DNA from: CAZUVQ01 sp964623915
GTDB taxonomy: Bacteria > Bacillota > Clostridia > UMGS1883 > UMGS1540
Reading direction: 5' to 3'
NCBI GenBank assembly: GCA_964623915.1
Contig: CAZUVQ010000048.1
Location: 1 to 13,418, forward strand
Length of the DNA: 13,418 nt
In this document: one piece after another, positions 1 to 6,128 of the stretch
Layout of the letters: each line of letters begins with the position of its first letter
Numbering within the stretch: position 1 is the first letter of the stretch
Translations under genes and position numbers: made by a program
Notes under the pieces: generated by a model
Told to the model about the DNA's origin: nothing
Seen by the model: only the letters and a program-made list of their open reading frames with translations
The model's database searches: none

Positions 1-236
1 TTTTGTCGTTGCCTGTCAAGTGTTTGACTTTTCATAGGTTATTTGACGTTACCAAATTATTAAACTCAGAAAATATTCCTGAGTTTTGTGTATCTCCAAT
101 TATATTTATACTACAAAAGGATAAAGAAAACAATAGGTTTTTGAAATTTTTTTAGCTTTTTATGGAAAATCACTGACAAATTTTATTAAAAAATTCAATA
201 TTCGCATAACTTTTATCATTAAAATTCAATTATATA
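1..236. other. AT-rich intergenic region, no gene
   Basis: I see no credible reading frame here. The only clear structure is a perfect 8-bp inverted repeat, AAACTCAG at 62-69 and CTGAGTTT at 79-86, separated by 9 nt. It could be the weak terminator of a gene left of the window, but only a four-T run follows it. TTGAC-like strings near 24 and 43 lack a matching -10 box. Confidence 0.5.
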
Positions 237-265
237 TTGTATTTTTATCCGTAATGTATTAAAAT
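237..265 (+). promoter_or_regulatory. Probable sigma-A promoter of the VanZ-like gene
   Basis: TTGTAT at 237-242, a 17-nt spacer and TAAAAT at 260-265 lie 25 nt upstream of the TTG start at 291. The spacing is ideal but both boxes deviate from consensus, so this is a moderate call in very AT-rich DNA. Confidence 0.5.
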
Positions 266-290
266 ATAAATCGATAAAAGAGGTGTTATA

Positions 291-794
291 TTGAGAGAAA
301 AATTGTTTTTTTATTTGAGCCTGATTGCTTTATTTTTATGGGCAGGTCTGATTTTTTGGTTTTCCTCACGAAGTTCAGTTACATCAGCAGACCAAAGCGG
401 AGGGATTGTTGCGCTCTTATCAAAATCTTTGGTTTACATAACTTCCGGAAAATTTGTTCCAAACAGTAAATATTTGAGTGAACTTGACCATATAATCCGA
501 AAATCAGCTCATATGTTTTTGTATTTTGTGCTTGGATTTTTAACACTGAATTTAATCGGTTATTGCCAAAAAATCAGGCAAAAAGTAATTTTTTCTTTAA
601 TTTTCTGCATTTTATATTCAATGTCCGATGAATTGCATCAGTATTATGTTCCCGGAAGGGCAAGTCTAAATAAGGATATTATAATAGATTCAATAGGTTC
701 TGCCGCCGGAGTTTTCTTTCATAAACTGGTAATTATTATACGCAAACGTCATAAACTAAACAACAATAACAATAACAATAAAAATATTTTTTAA
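291..794 (+). CDS. VanZ-like family membrane protein
   Basis: A 167-aa integral membrane protein of the VanZ-like family, named after the teicoplanin-resistance accessory protein VanZ; the family's biochemical role is not generally known. Residues 5-25 form the first membrane segment, followed by an extracytoplasmic stretch. The family signature follows: charged RKSAH around residues 70-74 leading into a helix (75-90), another helix (99-111), then SDELHQ (112-117), PGR (121-123) and DIIIDSIGSAAG (129-140) in the last membrane part. Start is TTG at 291, supported by AGAGGTG at 279-285 five nt upstream; no ATG fits. The C-terminus ends in seven asparagines encoded by an AAC/AAT run, which looks like low-complexity growth. 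It is a single gene with its own promoter; nothing nearby suggests a van cluster, so a resistance role should not be assumed. Confidence 0.88.
   Translation: MREKLFFYLSLIALFLWAGLIFWFSSRSSVTSADQSGGIVALLSKSLVYITSGKFVPNSKYLSELDHIIRKSAHMFLYFVLGFLTLNLIGYCQKIRQKVIFSLIFCILYSMSDELHQYYVPGRASLNKDIIIDSIGSAAGVFFHKLVIIIRKRHKLNNNNNNNKNIF
759..779 (+). repeat. Short AAC/AAT tandem repeat encoding poly-Asn
   Basis: Seven consecutive Asn codons (AAC AAC AAT AAC AAT AAC AAT) at the 3' end of the VanZ-like gene form an AACAAT microsatellite. Length changes by whole units stay in frame, so they would alter only the tail length and not switch the gene off. Confidence 0.8.
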
Positions 795-811
795 AAATTA
801 ATTTAAAAATA

Positions 812-840
812 TTGAAATTTAGGAATTAATGTGATATAGT
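812..840 (+). promoter_or_regulatory. Extended -10 sigma-A promoter of the SLH cluster
   Basis: TTGAAA at 812-817, a 17-nt spacer and TATAGT at 835-840, with TGA immediately before the -10 box (extended -10). It lies 30 nt upstream of the start at 871 and marks a new transcription unit after the VanZ-like gene. The -35 overlaps the 3' arm of an AT-only inverted repeat (783-791 with 805-813). Confidence 0.75.
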
Positions 841-870
841 TTAATAATAATCTGTCAGAGGTGTAGCAAC

Positions 871-1323
871 ATGAAGAGAATTTTTGTTATTGTCCTAATT
901 CTTACAATTCTTGCAACAGGCTATTTTTGTTTTCAAAAGGCGTATAAATACGCAGGCGGAAAAATGGTTGAACAGATGGTCAAAGAGTATTCTGCTCCTG
1001 AAATAATATCTATTCCACCCAAAACTCCCGTCGAAAGCATTCCTGAAGCCGAAAATACAGACGAAAAAAAACAGGAAATACAAACCGAGAGCAACGAAAA
1101 GCAAGAAACAGAAACTACTCTCCCCTCAAATATCATGGATCACCCATATGTTAAAAGCATATATTCAAGATTTTCGGCAGGAGAAATTACCGAAGTATCA
1201 ACTATGATGTCAGGAGGAGTTACTGCTGAGGAAAAAGTGCGAATAAAACAAATACTTTTTTCTAAAGTTTCAAGTTCTGAAATCAATAAACTAAAGGAAA
1301 TATACAGTTTATATAATAAATAA
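871..1323 (+). CDS. Small membrane-anchored protein of unknown function
   Basis: A 150-aa protein I cannot assign to a named family. Residues 2-21 form one hydrophobic segment after a Lys-Arg start, so it is anchored with an outside C-terminus or is a secreted signal-anchor protein. Residues 45-90 are a Glu/Lys/Pro/Thr-rich disordered linker. The last 60 residues form a compact predicted helical domain starting HPYVKSIYSRF and containing the phrase MSGGVTAEEKVRIKQIL, a hydrophobic-polar pattern with no catalytic signature. Start ATG at 871 has AGAGGTG at 857-863, seven nt away. It is the first gene after the 812-840 promoter and ends 14 nt before the large SLH protein, whose ribosome site begins inside its stop codon, so the two are almost certainly co-transcribed. 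A role tied to the envelope is inferred only from this context. Confidence 0.8.
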   Translation: MKRIFVIVLILTILATGYFCFQKAYKYAGGKMVEQMVKEYSAPEIISIPPKTPVESIPEAENTDEKKQEIQTESNEKQETETTLPSNIMDHPYVKSIYSRFSAGEITEVSTMMSGGVTAEEKVRIKQILFSKVSSSEINKLKEIYSLYNK

Positions 1324-1337
1324 AGGAGTAAAAAATT

Positions 1338-3665
1338 ATGAAAAAATGTATGTGCATTATTCTTTCACTGCTACTTACAATGTCTTTTTTGACAGTATCA
1401 GCAGGCTCTACTGATCCAAAAGCACTAATTGAGAACTTGCTTTCAGATCATAAAAACTCGTCTATTACAGCTCAGGAAAATGCGTTGTTAATAGCAGAAA
1501 GCTATTATAACAACATAAAAGATTATGAAAATACACAATCCCCATGGTCAGATGTATCTGCATCTCTTTTAACAAGCCAGCTAATAAACAAACAATCATT
1601 TAGAAGAACATGCGAGCTTGAGTATTTAAGAGAAAATGAAGTAACACTAAGCGGTTCGCCTTCTCAGGCTCTCACTGATTTGCTTGATTCTTTTGTCGCT
1701 GACAATACCGCTATCGATGCTAATTACAACTTTGTCGACAGCGCAGCCGCAGAAGAATACAGTAACCTTGAAAATGATTTAACAAGTGTTTATTCCATAC
1801 TTTTAAACCTTTTGGATGAAGCATCTTCTGCCGGAATTGATGTGCTTGTGGATGGCTCACCATATACCACCGCCACCATAGATTCTACAATAGATAATAT
1901 GATGGCAGACAAAATTATAAACCTTATGAAATCAATAGGTTCAGTAATGTTTTCCACAAAAAATACATATCAAGCTGCGTTAAACGGTTTGTTTTCTGAT
2001 ATAAACATCAAACTAATAGGCAGTATGTTCGGAAAAGATTTTGCAGAAGCTTTTGCAGATGCTGACACATCACAGGCTATTTATGACTTTATGACAGGTG
2101 ACGATTTTTTAAGTCAGATAATATCAAGCAACAATTTTTCAGACCTCTTTACAAAGAACGCAGAAAGTGCAAATACAGCAGTTTCTGACATTATTGCCGA
2201 AGTAATTAATGCTATTCTTGACCTTGAGCAGATGAGCGGAGCTAAAACAGGCTTTCTCTCCTCCGGACTTTCCGCAAAGGATTTTACTGATGCAATAAAA
2301 GTTATTGCAGATGTTGCCGAAGAAGATTGTGGTGTATATGCAAGGATTATTAACATTAATATTCTTTTTGGCAGATATTTGAAAGTCTATAAGAATAATG
2401 ATGTTACAGAATTGCCCCTTTTGCTTGACGAAAACCATCCATCAAGAACTTTTGATGTGAAGGTTTCCAAGGATTCATATTCGGCAAGCATTATTAATCT
2501 GATAGAAAATGTTATTTATGATGATGAAGCTGCACAGACAAAGAGCACATCATTATCTGCATCGAATGAATTGGGAGAGCTTACTTTTTCCTTCTACTCT
2601 AATCCAAACGATAAATATTATATGAATATTTATCGCTCCGGTGACTTGTCGGATTTAGTTGATTTTGATACAATATATGGTTATATAGGAAACATAGAGA
2701 TTGAAGTGGCAAGTGAATACAGACCTGTTTTTTCAGTTTCCATAAGACAGGGCAGCGAAACAACAATTTATGAAGATGCTTCAGAAAGGCTTGAAGCCAA
2801 AATATCACCAACACAGGCCTATAACACCCGTGTATCCTGGTCATCCTCCGATTCTAAAATTGTATCAGTAAGTTCAAACGGTACAATTCAAGGCAGAAAA
2901 ACGGGTACTGCAACCATTACTGTTACTACAGATGATGGCGGTCACACAGCATCAATAAAAGTTATTGTTAGAAGACGCCCGAGTGGCGGCGGTGGCGGTG
3001 GCGGCGTTCCAAAACCTCCGGTTGTTGACGACACAAAAGACGACGACATTTATAAAAATAAGTTTATAGATGTGCCCGAAACACATTGGGCAGCAGAAGA
3101 AATTGCATCCTTAGTTAAAAGGGGTATTGTTAAAGGCAGAACTGCCGATTCTTTTGATCCTGAAAGCCCTCTTACCCGTGCAGAGCTTGCAATAATCGTT
3201 ACAGGAATGATGAATATAGCCCCAGTTGAAAACGGGATTACTTATGGAGATACTCTGCAACACTACGCAAAAAATTACATTTCAGCAGCTGCGAAACATG
3301 GGCTTATGATAGGATTTGACGAAAATTCATTTATCCCTGATGCTTATGTTACAAGGGAACAGGTTATAAGTGTTATACTGCGTGCTATTCATTTCAAAGG
3401 CGAGGTTTTAAATGACGGCAGTGCAGTTGCTTTGAACGGAGACCAGATTCTCGAAAAGATTATCACTATAATCGGGTATGACCCGAGAGGAACAATTACA
3501 GGGTACACTGACCTTGATTCTTCCTCAACCTGGGCAAAGGGCTACATTGAGGTTGCAATTGCAACCGGTCTTACAAAGGGATATGAAGACAATACAATCA
3601 GACCTTTAGTCAATTCAACAAGAGCCGAAGCTGTTGTAATGGCTGACAGGGCTTTGAGTAAATAA
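1338..3665 (+). CDS. Secreted S-layer-homology protein with Big_2 domain
   Basis: A 775-aa secreted surface protein. Residues 1-22 are a signal peptide with a likely cleavage after VSA (no lipobox). Residues 23-460 are a mostly helical, Asp/Ser/Asn-rich region I do not recognise. Residues about 466-545 form a bacterial Ig-like group 2 (Big_2) domain with the typical VSWSSSDSKIVSVSSNG and GTATITV signature. A glycine-rich hinge (548-556) and an acidic linker follow. Three SLH repeats end the protein (about 575-628, 634-686, 722-775) with the key motifs LTRAE, VTREQ and STRAE. SLH trimers bind pyruvylated secondary cell-wall polymer, so the unknown N-terminal part would be displayed outside. 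ATG at 1338 has AAAGGAG at 1322-1328. It is the second gene of a unit with the small membrane protein at 871, and a second SLH gene lies downstream after a hairpin-rich gap. Confidence 0.92.
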   Translation: MKKCMCIILSLLLTMSFLTVSAGSTDPKALIENLLSDHKNSSITAQENALLIAESYYNNIKDYENTQSPWSDVSASLLTSQLINKQSFRRTCELEYLRENEVTLSGSPSQALTDLLDSFVADNTAIDANYNFVDSAAAEEYSNLENDLTSVYSILLNLLDEASSAGIDVLVDGSPYTTATIDSTIDNMMADKIINLMKSIGSVMFSTKNTYQAALNGLFSDINIKLIGSMFGKDFAEAFADADTSQAIYDFMTGDDFLSQIISSNNFSDLFTKNAESANTAVSDIIAEVINAILDLEQMSGAKTGFLSSGLSAKDFTDAIKVIADVAEEDCGVYARIININILFGRYLKVYKNNDVTELPLLLDENHPSRTFDVKVSKDSYSASIINLIENVIYDDEAAQTKSTSLSASNELGELTFSFYSNPNDKYYMNIYRSGDLSDLVDFDTIYGYIGNIEIEVASEYRPVFSVSIRQGSETTIYEDASERLEAKISPTQAYNTRVSWSSSDSKIVSVSSNGTIQGRKTGTATITVTTDDGGHTASIKVIVRRRPSGGGGGGGVPKPPVVDDTKDDDIYKNKFIDVPETHWAAEEIASLVKRGIVKGRTADSFDPESPLTRAELAIIVTGMMNIAPVENGITYGDTLQHYAKNYISAAAKHGLMIGFDENSFIPDAYVTREQVISVILRAIHFKGEVLNDGSAVALNGDQILEKIITIIGYDPRGTITGYTDLDSSSTWAKGYIEVAIATGLTKGYEDNTIRPLVNSTRAEAVVMADRALSK

Positions 3666-3679
3666 TAAGTTTAAATTTT

Positions 3680-3706
3680 AGAGCCGAAGCCATAGGCTTC
3701 GGCTCT
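3680..3706. repeat. Perfect 12-bp hairpin after the SLH gene
   Basis: AGAGCCGAAGCC (3680-3691), loop ATA, GGCTTCGGCTCT (3695-3706). It sits 14 nt after the stop codon. It is strong enough to be a terminator stem, but no T-run follows on either strand, so it may instead protect the mRNA 3' end or only partly terminate. Confidence 0.85.
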
Positions 3707-3715
3707 ATTCAGGAG

Positions 3716-3738
3716 AATAACGTGATTTTCACGTTATT
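3716..3738. repeat. Perfect 10-bp hairpin
   Basis: AATAACGTGA (3716-3725), loop TTT, TCACGTTATT (3729-3738). It lies only 9 nt after the previous hairpin. No T-run suited to termination follows. Second member of the hairpin nest between the two SLH genes. Confidence 0.8.
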
Positions 3739-3741
3739 TGC

Positions 3742-3864
3742 CTCCGGCGGAATTTATGCGCCATCGAAATTTTCGGCAGAGCCGAAACGATGATGCGCCA
3801 ATAATCCCTTATCATTCCTCTGCTCCGCCGATAAGGGATTTTAAATAAACTATTTGTGCCGGAG
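3742..3864. repeat. Nested GC-rich inverted-repeat element
   Basis: Outer arms CTCCGGC (3742-3748) and GCCGGAG (3858-3864) are reverse complements and enclose two further hairpins. The first is CATCG (3762-3766) with CGATG (3788-3792) around TTTCGGC/GCCGAAA (3771-3777 and 3781-3787). The second is an 11-bp stem, AATCCCTTATC (3803-3813) with GATAAGGGATT (3830-3840). ATGCGCCA occurs twice in direct orientation (3756 and 3793). The GC content is clearly above that of the surroundings. It may be a small palindromic repeat element or a structured RNA; I cannot name a family. Confidence 0.55.
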
Positions 3865-3888
3865 CGGAGCGGCGGAATTGGGATTATT

Positions 3889-4842
3889 ATGAAAAAAATA
3901 TCAGTACTAATTCTTGCATTAATGCTTTTTGCCATGCAAGCCTCGGCAGACAGCTTTAGCAATATTTATCATAAGCTTAAAATTGAGTACCCCTCTATTA
4001 TTAGCAGAATATACGACGGTGGTGCTACTGATTCCGATATGGAAAGATTTCTGTCGGGTATGGAAAAATATATAAATAACAAGAATGTTGATATTACAGA
4101 AGACAATATAGATGATATCATTAATGAAACATTATCAAAGGTGATAATGTATTCTGAAAATTTACCAGTTTACAATGCCCTGCTTTCAAAATTTTCAGAC
4201 GAAGCATTGTATTTTTTAAAAAACAATACTATTCCCCCATCTCTTAAACCATTATTTGATGCAGTTAAAAGTGAGCTTCTTTCAGAGACGAACGATATTA
4301 GTCCCAAAAACAACACATTCAAAGATATTGGGGAGTTTTTATGGGCAGAAGAAGCAATTAACTCATTAACGCAGGCCGGAATTTTAGCTGGATATTCTGA
4401 CGGGACTTTTTGGGGCAATTCAAATATAACAAGAGCGGAGTTTACAAAAATAATAGTTCTTGCAGACGGAAGCTATGATAAGAATGCAGTTTGTGATTTT
4501 GAAGATGTTGATGATAATTCATGGTACGCCCCATTCATAGCAAGCGCAAAAGCTGCAGGTATTATTAATGGTTATGAAAATAACACCTTCCGCCCTGACG
4601 ATTTGATTACAAGGCAGGATATATCTGTCATAGTATATAACGCTATGTTTGCAGATACAGAGGTTTATGAACCGTCCTTTTCCGATTCAGCTTCAATATC
4701 GGATTACGCACGCACGCCGGTTGGAATAATGCAACACCTCTCAATAATCAAGGGCATGGGATATAATCTCTTTTATCCGAGACAGCTTGCAACGCGTGCT
4801 CAAGCTGCACAGATAATATACAATGCTTTGAATATATATTAA
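3889..4842 (+). CDS. Secreted S-layer-homology domain protein
   Basis: A 317-aa surface protein. Residues 1-20 form a signal peptide (MKKISVLILA onward, cleavage after ASA). Residues 21-142 are a helical region of unknown function. Three SLH repeats follow at about 143-193, 202-254 and 262-317, with motifs ITRAE, ITRQD and ATRAQ; the third is the most degenerate. SLH repeats anchor proteins to secondary cell-wall polymer, so with only a short N-terminal region this may be a structural or accessory surface protein. I chose ATG at 3889 because it begins a proper signal peptide. The open frame extends back to GTG at 3856, but those 11 codons derive from the GC-rich inverted-repeat DNA and would put arginine- and glycine-rich residues before the signal peptide. 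The ribosome site is poor (GGGATT just upstream). No clear own promoter is seen, so it may depend on read-through from the SLH gene before it. Confidence 0.88.
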   Translation: MKKISVLILALMLFAMQASADSFSNIYHKLKIEYPSIISRIYDGGATDSDMERFLSGMEKYINNKNVDITEDNIDDIINETLSKVIMYSENLPVYNALLSKFSDEALYFLKNNTIPPSLKPLFDAVKSELLSETNDISPKNNTFKDIGEFLWAEEAINSLTQAGILAGYSDGTFWGNSNITRAEFTKIIVLADGSYDKNAVCDFEDVDDNSWYAPFIASAKAAGIINGYENNTFRPDDLITRQDISVIVYNAMFADTEVYEPSFSDSASISDYARTPVGIMQHLSIIKGMGYNLFYPRQLATRAQAAQIIYNALNIY

Positions 4843-4850
4843 ATTAATTT

Positions 4851-4896
4851 AAAAATCAGAGGCTACGACTAAAAGTCGAAACCTCTGATTTTTTTT
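4851..4896. terminator. Bidirectional rho-independent terminator
   Basis: The stem AAAAATCAGAGG (4851-4862) pairs with CCTCTGATTTTT (4882-4893), with an inner CGACT/AGTCG stem (4866-4870 and 4874-4878). A run of T follows on the plus strand, and the A-run at 4851-4855 gives a T-run on the minus strand. It ends the SLH gene from the left and the coat genes from the right. Confidence 0.92.
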
Positions 4897-5155
4897 AATT
4901 TGTGAATTTGGTTTTTACCTGGCTTACCTGCTGAGGCTGTGCCTGCTGCTGTTGGTACCAACCTTTACTTTGCATAAGATTATAAATCTGATTCTGCATA
5001 TCAATAGATTCATTCATCATATTCTTGAAATTACAATGCACCGGCTCTGAAGTTGATTCCTGTGTTGCATAATGATATAGACCTGATAATGTTTTTGCTG
5101 TCAATAATACATCATCGATATACTCTTTGTCTGCCATGTTTTGTTTTCCTGCCAT
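4895..5155 (-). CDS. CotF-like spore coat protein
   Basis: An 86-aa protein resembling the spore coat protein F (Coat_F) family, whose members are small helical-hairpin proteins. After a short polar start, residues 10-32 (MADKEYIDDVLLTAKTLSGL region) and 41-66 form two amphipathic helices, closed by the family-typical ending NLMQSKGWY near residue 67. A Gln-rich tail (QQQQAQPQQ) follows. ATG at 5155 (minus) has the ribosome site AAGGGGGG (plus 5163-5170) eight nt away. It lies 14 nt downstream of the 59-codon CotF-like gene, so the two form a small operon, and it ends at a bidirectional terminator shared with the convergent SLH gene. A role in the spore coat or mother-cell compartment is inferred from family membership. 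Confidence 0.8.
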   Translation of the reverse strand: MAGKQNMADKEYIDDVLLTAKTLSGLYHYATQESTSEPVHCNFKNMMNESIDMQNQIYNLMQSKGWYQQQQAQPQQVSQVKTKFTN

Positions 5156-5169
5156 TTTTGTATCCCCCC

Positions 5170-5349
5170 TTAACTATTAAGCTGCGTCAACAGATTATTA
5201 TAATGCTGCTGATGCTGTCCCGCCATATTACTCAGTACAGTTTTTAATTGTGGATCAGTAACTTTTTTTGCATAATCGTTGCACTTTGTGACGAGCTGTT
5301 CCTCTAAGCTAAGAGAATCTTCCAAATACATAAGCTCCTTTGATGTCAT
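5170..5349 (-). CDS. Small CotF-like helical protein (59 aa)
   Basis: A 59-codon gene easily missed by length cut-offs. The translation starts MTSKELMYLEDSLSLEEQLV and ends NNLLTQLNS. It forms two amphipathic helices separated by a turn at TDPQLK (residues 31-36), with HQQHYNNLL at the end, the pattern of small CotF-like/ferritin-like helical-hairpin proteins of clostridial spore formers. Strong support for a real gene comes from a perfect Shine-Dalgarno AAAAGGAGG (plus 5356-5364) six nt before the ATG and from the 14-nt gap to the next coat gene on the same strand. A 13-nt near-palindrome, ATGATTTAATCAT (5365-5377), lies just upstream of the ribosome site. I could not find a convincing sigma-E, -G or -K promoter. 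Confidence 0.8.
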   Translation of the reverse strand: MTSKELMYLEDSLSLEEQLVTKCNDYAKKVTDPQLKTVLSNMAGQHQQHYNNLLTQLNS

Positions 5350-5447
5350 AAAAAACCTCCTTTTATGATTTAATCATAGTTTGCGCTAAAAGTGAATTTT
5401 TATTCTTTAGAAAATAAATAATTTACAGAAAATACACCTTATTCCTT

Positions 5448-5906
5448 TTATTTTTTATAGACGCACCTCTCAAGGTCAAGCAATTTTTTCTTAATATCAA
5501 GCCCACTGCCATATCCCACAAGGCTTTTGTCTGCACCGATACATCTGTGGCAGGGGATAAAAATCGGAATAGGGTTTTTATTGTTTGCTCCGCCCACTGC
5601 CCGGCATGCTTTGCTGTTTCCAATCATTTTTGCTATTTCGCCATACGTGGCTGTTTCCCCATATGGAATTTTCGAAAGAGCGTCCCACACCTTTTTCTGG
5701 AACTCGGTTCCAACAGCTTTAAGTGGCAACTCAAAGCTTTTTCGTTTGCCTTCAAAATACTCCGTAAGCTCTTTTTCTGCCCTGTCAGCCAATGGATGAT
5801 ACTCGGTTTCTGTTAAAGAATGAAACTGAGTTCTTAGTATGTTTTCACCGTCGCATACTATTGCAATAGTTCCGATTGGGGTGTTAACGTTTTTTATAAA
5901 TTCCAT
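5448..5906 (-). CDS. ogt: Methylated-DNA--protein-cysteine S-methyltransferase
   Basis: A 152-aa suicide repair enzyme that transfers the alkyl group from O6-alkylguanine (and O4-alkylthymine) in DNA to its own cysteine. The N-terminal ribonuclease-H-like part is residues 1-65. The C-terminal DNA-binding and active-site domain starts near GTEFQKKVWDAL (66-77) and has PYGETATYGEIA (81-92), the RAVGGANNKNPI segment (102-113, containing the arginine-finger region) and the active site IPCHRC with acceptor Cys119. The residue after HR is Cys instead of the usual Val or Ile. Length matches Ogt/MGMT rather than the longer Ada. I chose ATG at 5906, with GGAGG (plus 5911-5915) four nt upstream; an in-frame TTG at 5936 has no ribosome site. 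It is a single-gene unit. No methylation-responsive regulator is visible, so constitutive expression is likely. Confidence 0.95.
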   Translation of the reverse strand: MEFIKNVNTPIGTIAIVCDGENILRTQFHSLTETEYHPLADRAEKELTEYFEGKRKSFELPLKAVGTEFQKKVWDALSKIPYGETATYGEIAKMIGNSKACRAVGGANNKNPIPIFIPCHRCIGADKSLVGYGSGLDIKKKLLDLERCVYKK

Positions 5907-5953
5907 AATGCCTCCATATAAATTTTTTATCTGCAAATAATTATAAAAAAATA

Positions 5954-5982
5954 TTGCATAATACCGTTAATTAGTATATAAT
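5954..5982 (+). promoter_or_regulatory. Sigma-A promoter of the S-component gene
   Basis: TTGCAT at 5954-5959, exactly 17 nt, TATAAT at 5977-5982. Transcription should start near 5989, leaving a leader of about 140 nt before the coding start at 6129. Confidence 0.85.
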
Positions 5983-5988
5983 GTAGTT

Positions 5989-6128
5989 GCTTTAAAATGC
6001 TTCTGATTTAAAGGTTAGTTCCTGAGATAAAGAATTGCATAATAACCTTATATGGTGATTTTGCTGCTGTCTTTATCAAAAAGGCGGCTTTTTTCAGCGA
6101 AAAAATCAAACTTTAAGGAGAATTTAAC
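5989..6128 (+). promoter_or_regulatory. Riboswitch-like leader with competing structures
   Basis: The untranslated leader contains an early hairpin CTTTAAA/TTTAAAG (5990-5996, 6007-6013), a 7-bp stem AAGGTTA/TAACCTT (6011-6017, 6043-6049), and an intrinsic terminator (6066-6094) that ends 34 nt before the gene. The loop of the second stem contains GATAAAGA (6026-6033), which is perfectly complementary to TCTTTATC (6070-6077). This second sequence overlaps the 5' arm of the terminator, so the two pairings exclude each other. GATTTTGCTG (6057-6066) can also pair with CAGC...AAAATC after the terminator. This is the logic of a transcriptional riboswitch or attenuator. I see none of the diagnostic sequences of TPP, FMN, cobalamin, lysine, THF or T-box leaders, so no ligand is named. 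Confidence 0.6.
6066..6094 (+). terminator. Leader terminator (attenuator)
   Basis: GCTGTCTTT (6066-6074), loop ATCAA, AAAGGCGGC (6080-6088) form a 9-bp stem with two G-U pairs, followed by six T. Because it sits between the promoter and the coding start of the gene at 6129, it must be conditional for the gene to be expressed. Confidence 0.8.

Noticed and set aside
24..65. Two TTGAC strings near the left edge as promoters
   Set aside because: Neither has a TATAAT-like box at 16-18 nt.
291..794. Glycopeptide-resistance role for the VanZ-like gene
   Set aside because: No vanRS/HAX genes are nearby and VanZ-like proteins are common in Firmicutes without resistance.
2114..2844. Minus-strand open frames inside the large SLH gene
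   Set aside because: They overlap a full-length, well-supported gene and their products are low in recognisable features; they are antisense artefacts.
3680..3840. CRISPR array
   Set aside because: The repeats are inverted and not regularly spaced direct repeats, and no cas genes are present.
3856..3888. GTG-initiated 11-codon extension of the second SLH protein
   Set aside because: It lies in the GC-rich inverted-repeat DNA, has no ribosome site, and would place arginine- and glycine-rich residues before a typical signal peptide.
5527..5816. Plus-strand open frames over the methyltransferase gene
   Set aside because: They are antisense shadows of a gene with complete active-site motifs and have no ribosome site or recognisable protein pattern.
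6021..6028. CCTGAGAT in the leader, reminiscent of the CUGAGA of TPP riboswitches
   Set aside because: The second half of the thi-box (a CCUUUGAACCUGAU-like string and a UAAU...CCAGCG-like segment) is absent, and the surrounding stems do not match.
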